DNA of 64,000 nucleotides from Nocardia brasiliensis. Its GTDB lineage: Bacteria > Actinomycetota > Actinomycetes > Mycobacteriales > Mycobacteriaceae. The stretch is from the NCBI RefSeq assembly GCF_011801125.1, contig NZ_CP046171.1, forward strand, positions 7,812,001 through 7,876,000. Reading direction: 5' to 3'. The notes under the pieces are model-generated. The model had not been told where the DNA came from. It worked only from the letters and a program-made list of their open reading frames with translations, and made no database searches. Position numbers and translations under genes: made by a program. This document shows, piece by piece, positions 46,265-53,193 of this stretch. Each line of letters opens with the position of its first letter. The stretch's first letter is position 1.

Positions 46265-47011
46265 ATGGGTTACGACGCCAAGTTCCGCGTATGGCGCGGC
46301 GATCTCGAGGGCGGCGAGCTGCACGACTTCACCGTGCCCGTGAACGAGGGCGAGGTGGTGCTCGACATCATCCACCGGCTGCAGGCGACGCAGGCGCCGG
46401 ATCTGGCCGTGCGCTGGAACTGCAAGGCGGGCAAGTGCGGATCGTGCTCGGCCGAGGTGAACGGACGGCCGCGGCTGCTGTGTATGACCCGCATGTCCAC
46501 CTTCACCGAGGCCGAGGTCATCACGGTGACCCCGATGCGCACCTTCCCGGTGATCAAGGACCTGGTCACCGACGTCTCGTTCAACTACGAGAAGGCGCGC
46601 GAGATCCCCTCGTTCACCCCACCCGCGGACCTGAAGCCGGGCGACTACCGGATGAAGCAGGTCGACGTCGAGCGCTCGCAGGAGTTCCGCAAGTGCATCG
46701 AATGCTTCCTCTGCCAGAACACCTGCCACGTGGTGCGTGACCACGAGGAGAACAAGCAGTCCTTCGCCGGTCCGCGGTTCCTGATGCGGATCGCCGAGCT
46801 GGAGATGCATCCCCTCGATGTCGCCGACCGGCGCGACCTGGCCCAGGACGAGCAGGGCCTCGGACTCTGCAATATCACCAAATGCTGTACCGAGGTCTGC
46901 CCGGAACACATCAAGATCACCGACAATGCGTTGATCCCGATGAAGGAGCGCGTCGCCGATCGCAAATACGATCCGCTGGTGTGGTTGGGCAACAAGCTCT
47001 TCCGACGCTGA
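46265..47011 (+). CDS. sdhB: Succinate dehydrogenase iron-sulfur subunit
   Basis: A 248-residue iron-sulfur protein. The [2Fe-2S] ligands are Cys53, 58, 61 and 73 (CKAGKCGSC, then LLC); the C-terminal half has CIECFLCQNTC and CNITKCCTEVCP for the [4Fe-4S] and [3Fe-4S] clusters. It passes electrons from the flavoprotein to the membrane anchor. ATG 46265 lies three bases after the sdhA stop. A strong terminator follows the gene. Confidence 0.93.
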   Translation: MGYDAKFRVWRGDLEGGELHDFTVPVNEGEVVLDIIHRLQATQAPDLAVRWNCKAGKCGSCSAEVNGRPRLLCMTRMSTFTEAEVITVTPMRTFPVIKDLVTDVSFNYEKAREIPSFTPPADLKPGDYRMKQVDVERSQEFRKCIECFLCQNTCHVVRDHEENKQSFAGPRFLMRIAELEMHPLDVADRRDLAQDEQGLGLCNITKCCTEVCPEHIKITDNALIPMKERVADRKYDPLVWLGNKLFRR

Positions 47012-47020
47012 AACAACCAG

Positions 47021-47060
47021 ATGCGCACCGGCCGAGGCATTCTCGGCCGGTGCGCATTGC
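47021..47060 (+). terminator. Strong terminator after the sdh operon
   Basis: Perfect 16-bp stem: ATGCGCACCGGCCGAG (47021-47036) with its complement at 47042-47057, loop GCATT, starting ten bases after the sdhB stop. Confidence 0.85.
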
Positions 47061-47077
47061 TATTTCCAGACCACCAA

Positions 47078-47275
47078 TTACAAGATCGCGACCACGCCGA
47101 GGGCAACCACCCACACCAGTGCCCCGACCAGTAACGACTGCACCAGCGAACCGGTGAGGAGGAACACGCCGACCGACGTCACGGCAAAGAGCAATGCGAC
47201 GATCAGCCATTCCACCCAATCGCCCGGACGCAATTTCTTGTACGGGGAGTGGGAGTTCTTCAACCCACGGTCCAT
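47078..47275 (-). CDS. Small two-span membrane protein
   Basis: A 65-residue protein with two hydrophobic helices (WLIVALLFAVTSVGVFLL and SLLVGALVWVVALGVVAI) after a basic N-terminus. ATG 47275 is preferred over TTG 47293, but its ribosome site is poor. No recognised family. It converges on sdhB across the terminator. Confidence 0.55.
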   Translation of the reverse strand: MDRGLKNSHSPYKKLRPGDWVEWLIVALLFAVTSVGVFLLTGSLVQSLLVGALVWVVALGVVAIL

Positions 47276-47366
47276 AAAGGATGGGCTACCCAAATGTTAT
47301 CCAAGCGAAACGCTTCGCTCCGGCGCGCCGTGGAATAGTGCCCGTGACCGGGCAGATCCGGGCTGG

Positions 47367-47591
47367 CTACCGCGGCCGGTCGAACTCGCCGTCCTGCACC
47401 CCCGCGGTGAACGCCGCCCACTCGGCGGGCGTGAAGACCAGCACGGGGCCGTCCGGGTTCTTGCCGTCACGTAGGCCGACGTGCCCCTGCGCCAGCAGCG
47501 CCACCTCGACGCTGGCGTTACCCGCCCCCGCACCCGCCGTGCGCCAGGTCGCGCCGGACAGGTCCACATTCGCACCACTGTTGACACTCAC
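47367..47591 (-). CDS. DUF397 protein 1
   Basis: A 74-residue DUF397 protein: SGATWRTAG, then VEVALLAQGHVGLRDGKNPDGPVLVFTPAEWAAFTAG. GTG 47591 follows AAGGAG. DUF397 genes are normally found next to XRE regulators with a DUF5753 domain and behave as toxin/antitoxin-like or developmental pairs in streptomycetes. Second DUF397 copy lies directly upstream on the same strand. Confidence 0.85.
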   Translation of the reverse strand: MSVNSGANVDLSGATWRTAGAGAGNASVEVALLAQGHVGLRDGKNPDGPVLVFTPAEWAAFTAGVQDGEFDRPR

Positions 47592-47621
47592 GAATCGAAC
47601 TCCTTGATCGGCACAGCGCAC

Positions 47622-47825
47622 TCAGGCACGGGTGAATTCGCCGTCCGCGACACCGGAGGTGAATGTGTCCCATTCCGCGGGGGTGAAAACCAGGGCCGGG
47701 CCGCCGGGATTCTTGCTGTCCCGCACGCCGACCCGTCCGCCGCCGAGGAAGGCCACCTCGACGCAATCCTTACTGCCGCTGCGGGAGCTCGTAAACCACT
47801 GAGCCCCAGCCAGATCGATACTCAT
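47622..47825 (-). CDS. DUF397 protein 2
   Basis: A 67-residue DUF397 protein: AQWFTSSRSGSKDCVEVAF, then VRDSKNPGGPALVFTPAEWDTF. It starts at ATG 47825, which overlaps the XRE stop as ATGA, and is 30 bases before the first DUF397 gene. The two copies share the core but differ at the N-terminus, suggesting tandem duplication. Confidence 0.88.
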   Translation of the reverse strand: MSIDLAGAQWFTSSRSGSKDCVEVAFLGGGRVGVRDSKNPGGPALVFTPAEWDTFTSGVADGEFTRA

Positions 47826-48775
47826 GCCGCAAACTCCTTCGCTACCTGCCGAAGCAGGTGTCTACTGGTTTGAATATCCAGCGCGGCGCGCTGGAGGCAC
47901 GCGTGTGCCCGATGGTACCGCTGCACATCGACCGGTCTTTCGAGGTAGAGATCCCCGGTGAAGCCTTCTACATACACAACTGGGGGCTCTACCGGATGCC
48001 CCTTGCTATCTGTGCCGAACTCGAGCACGGTGAAAGGACCCGTGGAATCTCCGAGCGGAATGCCGGCCGCGAACGGCAGGATACGCACAGCAACATTGTC
48101 GTTGGTACTCAAATCCGCAAGATGTCTTAGCTGCGCCGCCATCACTTTCGCGCCACCGACGACGCGACGCAGGACCGACTCGTGCAACACGACGGCGACC
48201 GTCGCGGGGGAGGCACGGCGCGAGATGAGCGCCTGCCGTTGTAATCGCAACTGCACCCGGCGTTCCAGCTCGGCGTCGGAATCGTCCGGATAGCCGAGGC
48301 GATGCAGGGCCTTCGCGTAGTCCGCGGTTTGCAGCAGACCCAGTACCAGTTCCGATTGGTAGGAACTGAGTTGCTGGGCCGATGCCTCCAAACCCACATA
48401 GACATCGAAGTTTTCGGGGATCAGGTCACCGTAGGCGTGCCACCAGCTTTTCACCGCGGCCTGCTGGGCCAGTCCCTTGAGGCCGTCGGCCAGGTCGTCG
48501 GGAATGCCATAGATGCGGCACAGCTCTTGGATATCTATGGTGCGGATGCGGTCGGCCTGCCCCTTCTCCAACCGCTGCAAAGTGCTTGCGCCCCACTCCA
48601 TCAGGCGCGAGGCCTCGGCGATGGTCAGGCCCGCCTGAGTGCGCCAATCGCGCAGGTACCGCCCCAACTGCCGACGCGGTAGGGTAGAAGAAGCACTCTC
48701 GATACCGGACGGTCTGTCGTGATTTCCGGACACTCGCACCGAACTCGTTGACGCTCTTACCGAACTCGCTGACAC
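47822..48775 (-). CDS. XRE-family regulator with DUF5753 domain (Scr1-like)
   Basis: A 317-residue protein. The helix-turn-helix is QLGRYLRDWRTQAGLTIAEA, then WGASTLQRLEKGQ (about 36-75); the rest is a DUF5753 ligand or partner domain with YQSELVLGLLQTADYAKALH and NVAVRILPFAAG. In streptomycetes such regulators pair with the DUF397 protein encoded downstream. The GTG start at 48775 follows GGAGC. The N-terminal 20 residues hold an imperfect repeat (SASSVRAS, STSSVRVS), so a later start is possible. Overlaps DUF397 copy 2 in ATGA. Confidence 0.85.
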   Translation of the reverse strand: MSASSVRASTSSVRVSGNHDRPSGIESASSTLPRRQLGRYLRDWRTQAGLTIAEASRLMEWGASTLQRLEKGQADRIRTIDIQELCRIYGIPDDLADGLKGLAQQAAVKSWWHAYGDLIPENFDVYVGLEASAQQLSSYQSELVLGLLQTADYAKALHRLGYPDDSDAELERRVQLRLQRQALISRRASPATVAVVLHESVLRRVVGGAKVMAAQLRHLADLSTNDNVAVRILPFAAGIPLGDSTGPFTVLEFGTDSKGHPVEPPVVYVEGFTGDLYLERPVDVQRYHRAHACLQRAALDIQTSRHLLRQVAKEFAA

Positions 48776-49046
48776 AGCACGCTCCGTTCTGTGTTCGGCT
48801 GCTCACCCGCGCGCGGACAGGGGCAACCAGCAAGCTCGGTTCCCCGTCACTTCGCTTGGGCAGCGGGCTCTTTCGTCCACTATGGAGAATCCTGCCCTCC
48901 CTGCTGGTTTTCGTGCTGGGAATTCGCGCGAAATTCTTGGATATCCATCGCGGGCGTTGTTTCACACCCCCGGCAATGGTGTGCTGGAAGTATGCCCGGC
49001 ACCGTCCGGGCACTCGCCAGGAGTCGCCACGCAGGAACGAGGAGTC

Positions 49047-49274
49047 ATGGCTGTACATGTCATTGCGTCGTCCTTGATCACCAGCGATCTCACTACGCGC
49101 CGCGCACGCGGCGTCGGACCCGGAAGCTGGGTGGTGTCTTGCCTGCCGGGACACCCGCCGACGGGCGCGCAAACCGTTGCCGCGCCGCGGGTTGCCGAGC
49201 CGATGCCGACGCGACATCCGATGCCATCGCGGCAGCGCCGGCACACCACCGCAACCTCGGTGGGAGCCGCCTGA
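49047..49274 (+). CDS. Small nocardial protein, first of a coupled pair
   Basis: A 75-residue ORF with GAGGAG before ATG 49047. It begins MAVHVIASSLITSDLTTRRA, and GPGSWVVSCLPGH recalls small Nocardia proteins that precede the partner found at 49274. The C-terminal 35 residues are Pro/Arg-rich. The stop overlaps the next start in TGATG. Divergent from the XRE/DUF397 set. Function unknown. Confidence 0.6.
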   Translation: MAVHVIASSLITSDLTTRRARGVGPGSWVVSCLPGHPPTGAQTVAAPRVAEPMPTRHPMPSRQRRHTTATSVGAA

Positions 49275-49480
49275 TGCAACTCACCAACCTGAACATGCAT
49301 GTGGCCGCGATGCTGGCCTGCGGTGCCGACCCGGGCATCATGTCCGTCGAACAGGCCCACGCGGCAATGCAATTGCACCTCGACTGCACCGTCGACCGCT
49401 GCCGGGTGCGGCGGCGCGCCAGGACCACCCTCGTCGAGGAGGGACGGTGCGTGCTGGACGAGCGCGCGCTGCCCTGCTGA
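49274..49480 (+). CDS. Small Cys-containing protein, second of the coupled pair
   Basis: A 68-residue protein: NMHVAAMLACGADPGIMS, then QAHAAMQLHLDCTVDRCRVRRRARTTLVEEG. The pattern DCxxxxC with the basic segment recurs in small nocardial proteins near XRE/DUF397 genes. ATG 49274 overlaps the upstream stop (TGATG), and GGGAG precedes it. No known function. Confidence 0.65.
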   Translation: MQLTNLNMHVAAMLACGADPGIMSVEQAHAAMQLHLDCTVDRCRVRRRARTTLVEEGRCVLDERALPC

Positions 49481-49579
49481 GCGTCGCGGGCCTGAGCGCC
49501 GTCGTCACCTGAGCCGAACCCGCGCCGATCCGTTACCGTTGCCTGCGCGATGAGGTGTGTGTGGGAGAGGCGAACCCTG

Positions 49580-51103
49580 GTGGTGGCGCGGCAGTTCCGG
49601 CGTTCGTTGACAGTTCTGACAGTTTCGCTGCTGGCCGCCGTACCGGTCGCCGGGTACAGCGGTGCCGCGCCGGACACGGAGTCCGGCGGCATGGCCCGGT
49701 TCTATGCGCAGCGGCTGGACTGGAAGCCGTGCGGCATCGCAAATCTGGACAAAGCAGGCGGCGAATGCGCGGACGTGCTGGTCCCGCTCGATTACGGCAA
49801 GCTCGACGGCCGCACCATGACGGTGGCCATCTCGCGGGTCAAGGCGACCGAACCCGCTCGGCGGCAGGGGATTCTGCTGGCCAACCCGGGCGGGCCCGGC
49901 GCCGAAGGCCTGGACACCATCGATCTGCTGGGCGACGTGCTGTCCCCGCAGGTGCTGGCCACCCACGACCTGATCGGGATGGATCCCCGCGGCGTCGGCG
50001 CGTCCGGGCGCGGCGAACGTTGCGGCTGGCCGGTCGGGGAGATGATCCGATCGGCGGGCCTTGATCTCGCGGGCTTCGCGCACGACACCGTCCAGTCGGC
50101 GGGCATGGCCGTCGGCTGCCTGGTGCACGACCCGGAAAAAATGCGGCAGTTCACCACCCGCAACACCGCGCGCGACATCGACGTGGTGCGCGGCGTGCTC
50201 GGCGAGCCGACGCTCGACTATTACGGCACGTCCTACGGTACTTACCTCGGCGCGGTGTTCACCCAGCTGTTTCCGGACCGCAGCGGACGGATCGTGCTCG
50301 ACAGCGCCATCGACCCGGATCGGTATTGGACAGGGCTGGTACAGGATTGGGGCCCGGCCGACGAGATCGCCCTGGACGACTGGGCCGCCTGGGCGGCGAC
50401 GAAGGACGAGACATATCGGTTCGGCAGCACGCCGCAGCAGGTGCGGGCCACGATCGAGCAGCTGATTCGCACGGCGGCGCGCACACCGATCGTTATCGAC
50501 GATTTCGCCGTCGACGATCACTGGCTGCCGTTCGTGCTGCACGGCATGCTGATGAACTTCCGGCTGAACGACGCTCTGGCCCAGACTCTCCGGGAGATCG
50601 CCGACGCGGCGGGCGGCCCGCCCGCCAAGGCGCGCACGCCCCGGCTCGCCGCGATCCTGACCGCGCTGCGCGACGGCGAGAATTCGACGCTGGCGCAGAT
50701 CGCCTGTGGCGATGCCGGGGTGCCGCGCGATCCGGGCTGGTACTGGCGCACCATCGAGGAAAACCGCGCCACGCAACCGGTTTTCGGCGCGATGGCGAGC
50801 AATATCCAACCGTGCGCGTTCTGGCCAGGTCCGGTCGAAGCGCCGACCGTGGTGCGCAACGCGGTGCCCGCGCTGATCGTGCAGTCCACCGGTGACCCGC
50901 GCACGCCCTATCGGCACGCGCAGCGGCTGCACCAGCAGCTGAGCGCCTCGAAACTGGTGACGCTGCGAGATGTCCGGATCCACCTGACTTTTCGGCCAGA
51001 TCTGAGCAGCTGCGTGAACGACGCGATCAACGCATATTTCGCCGCGGGCACGCTGCCCGACACCGACGTGGACTGCTACGCGGACAAGACCCCGGTCGAG
51101 TAG
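49580..51103 (+). CDS. Secreted alpha/beta hydrolase, tripeptidyl-aminopeptidase-like
   Basis: A 507-residue secreted hydrolase with a signal peptide in the first 30 residues. The nucleophile is in YYGTSYGTYLG, and the C-terminal TAP-like domain holds STGDPRTPY with the acid residue and a His in DVRIHLTF. NPGGPGAEGLD is the oxyanion region. Related enzymes of streptomycetes remove tripeptides or hydrolyse esters. GTG 49580 is chosen because GGGAGAGG lies nine bases before it. It converges on the ABC transporter across a terminator. Confidence 0.85.
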   Translation: MVARQFRRSLTVLTVSLLAAVPVAGYSGAAPDTESGGMARFYAQRLDWKPCGIANLDKAGGECADVLVPLDYGKLDGRTMTVAISRVKATEPARRQGILLANPGGPGAEGLDTIDLLGDVLSPQVLATHDLIGMDPRGVGASGRGERCGWPVGEMIRSAGLDLAGFAHDTVQSAGMAVGCLVHDPEKMRQFTTRNTARDIDVVRGVLGEPTLDYYGTSYGTYLGAVFTQLFPDRSGRIVLDSAIDPDRYWTGLVQDWGPADEIALDDWAAWAATKDETYRFGSTPQQVRATIEQLIRTAARTPIVIDDFAVDDHWLPFVLHGMLMNFRLNDALAQTLREIADAAGGPPAKARTPRLAAILTALRDGENSTLAQIACGDAGVPRDPGWYWRTIEENRATQPVFGAMASNIQPCAFWPGPVEAPTVVRNAVPALIVQSTGDPRTPYRHAQRLHQQLSASKLVTLRDVRIHLTFRPDLSSCVNDAINAYFAAGTLPDTDVDCYADKTPVE

Positions 51104-51113
51104 ACCCCGACGG

Positions 51114-51153
51114 CATTCGGCCCCGATGACCCCTCAGGCATCGGGGCCGAATG
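51114..51153. terminator. Bidirectional terminator hairpin
   Basis: CATTCGGCCCCGATG (51114-51128) and its exact complement (51139-51153) form a 15-bp stem with a 10-base loop, between the stops of the convergent hydrolase and ABC transporter genes. Confidence 0.8.
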
Positions 51154-51156
51154 TCC

Positions 51157-53037
51157 TCAGGCCGCGACCGTCGCCGGTTCCTCGGCGAACTGGGTCCGGT
51201 ACAGCTCGGCGTACCGGCCCTCGGCGGCCAGCAACTGGGTGTGGTCGCCGCGCTCGATGATTCGGCCATCCTCCAGCACCAGGATCTGGTCGGCGGCGCG
51301 AATGGTGGACAGCCGGTGCGCGATCACCAGCGCGGTCCGGCCCGCGAGCGCCTCCGTCAGCGCCTCCTGCACAGCGGCTTCGGAGGTGGAGTCGAGCGAG
51401 GCGGTCGCCTCGTCCAGGATGACAACGCGCGGCTGCTTCAACAGCAGGCGGGCGATGGTCAACCGCTGACGCTCGCCGCCGGAGAGACGGTAGCCGCGCT
51501 CACCGACCACGGTGTCGAGCCCATCGGGCAGCGACTCGACCAGCTCGCGTAACCGGGCGCGCCGCAGGGCATCCCAGAGTTCGGCCTCGGTCGCCTCCGG
51601 GCGGGCCAGCGCCAGGTTCGCCCGGATCGTGGTGTGGAACAGGTGCCCGTCCTGGGTCACCAGGCCGACCGTGTCCCGCAGCGACGTGGTGGTCAGCTCT
51701 CTGACGTCGGTGCCGTTCAGTCGCACCGCGCCGCTGTCCACGTCGTACAGGCGCGAAACCAGCTGCGCGACCGTGGACTTGCCCGCACCCGACGAGCCGA
51801 CCAGCGCGATCAGCTGACCGGGCTCGGCCCGCAGCGAGACATTGTGCAGGACCTCGACGCCGCCGCGGGTGTCGAGCGTCGCGACGTCTTCCAGCGAGGC
51901 GAGCGAGACCTTGTCGGCGGCGGGATAGCCGAAGCAGACATTGTCCAGTTCCACCGCGACCGGCCCCTCGGGCACCGCGACCGCGCCCGGAGCATCCTCG
52001 ATCAGCGGCTTCAGATCCAGCACCTCGAACACCCGCTCGAAGCTCACCAGCGCGGCCATGATCTCCATCCGGGCGCTGGCCAGCGCGGTCAGCGGGGTGT
52101 AGAGCCGGGTCAGCAACAGCGACAGCGAGACGACCGCACCCGCGTCCAGCTGACCGCGCAGTGCGTACCACCCGCCGAGGCCGTAGACCAGGGCGAGCGC
52201 GAGCGCCGACACCAGGGTCAGCGAGGTGACGAAGACGGTCTGCAGCATCGCGGTCCGGACGCCGATATCGCGGACCCGGCGGGCGCGCAGCTCGAACTCC
52301 TCGGACTCCTGCCGCGGCCTGCCGAACAGCTTCACCAGCGTCGCGCCCGGTGCGGAGAACCGCTCGGTCATCTGCGTGCTCATCGCCGCGTTGAGGCCGG
52401 CCGCCTCACGCTGCAGCCCGGCCAGCCGATTGCCCATCCGACGCGCGGGCACCACGAACACCGGCAACAAGACCAGGGCCAGCACGGTGATCTGCCACGA
52501 GATCCGCACCATCACCGCCAGCGTGAGCGCCAAGGTCACCAGGTTCGTGATGACGCCGGACAGCGTGTCGCTGAACGCGCGCTGCGCGCCGATGACGTCG
52601 TTGTTCAGCCTGCTGACCAGCGCGCCCGTCCTGGTCCGCGTGAAGAACGCGACCGGCATCCGCTGCACGTGATCGAACACCGCGGTCCGCAGGTCCAGGA
52701 TCAGCCCCTCGCCGATGCGCGAGGACAGCCACCGGATCAGCACGCCGAGCACGGCATCGACCACGGCGATCACGCCGATCGCGACGGCCAGGGTGACGAC
52801 GACGCGGGGCGCGGCCCCGCCGACGATGTCGTTGACCACCCGCCCGGCCAGCACCGGCGTCGCCACGCCGAGCAGCGCGGCCAGCACGCTGAACAGCAGA
52901 AACGCCCCGATCCGGCGCCGATGCGGCGCGGCGAACCGCAGAATGCGGCGCGCGGTGGCGAGGCGGAACGGCCGCTGCTCCTCCGGCGCGTTGGCCCGCC
53001 GGTACATCTGGCTCCACGCCACCGATTCGATACTCAC
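51157..53037 (-). CDS. ABC transporter, fused membrane and ATPase domains (exporter type)
   Basis: A 626-residue half-transporter. The N-terminal domain has six spans (about 35-320). The ATPase has Walker A GSSGAGKST (from about 414), signature LSGGERQR, Walker B VVILDEATASLD and the H-loop VIAHRLST. It should export a lipid, peptide or drug as a dimer; substrate unknown. GTG 53037 follows AAGGAAG; the longer frame from 53061 lacks a site. A linker unique to this protein (about 365-395, DKVSLASLEDVATLDTRGG) sits between the A-loop and Walker A. Confidence 0.88.
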   Translation of the reverse strand: MSIESVAWSQMYRRANAPEEQRPFRLATARRILRFAAPHRRRIGAFLLFSVLAALLGVATPVLAGRVVNDIVGGAAPRVVVTLAVAIGVIAVVDAVLGVLIRWLSSRIGEGLILDLRTAVFDHVQRMPVAFFTRTRTGALVSRLNNDVIGAQRAFSDTLSGVITNLVTLALTLAVMVRISWQITVLALVLLPVFVVPARRMGNRLAGLQREAAGLNAAMSTQMTERFSAPGATLVKLFGRPRQESEEFELRARRVRDIGVRTAMLQTVFVTSLTLVSALALALVYGLGGWYALRGQLDAGAVVSLSLLLTRLYTPLTALASARMEIMAALVSFERVFEVLDLKPLIEDAPGAVAVPEGPVAVELDNVCFGYPAADKVSLASLEDVATLDTRGGVEVLHNVSLRAEPGQLIALVGSSGAGKSTVAQLVSRLYDVDSGAVRLNGTDVRELTTTSLRDTVGLVTQDGHLFHTTIRANLALARPEATEAELWDALRRARLRELVESLPDGLDTVVGERGYRLSGGERQRLTIARLLLKQPRVVILDEATASLDSTSEAAVQEALTEALAGRTALVIAHRLSTIRAADQILVLEDGRIIERGDHTQLLAAEGRYAELYRTQFAEEPATVAA

Positions 53038-53193
53038 CGTCTGCTTCCTTTCACTCCCCACCCATCCAAGCCTTCGGCACCGACACTAAGACCTCAACAA
53101 AGGTTGAGAGCAAGCCCTTCCCGCCACCGTTCGCGATGGTTCGTCACCTCGGGCCGCGGCACGCGTCGCGTGCGGAACCGGGCCTAGGCTGGC

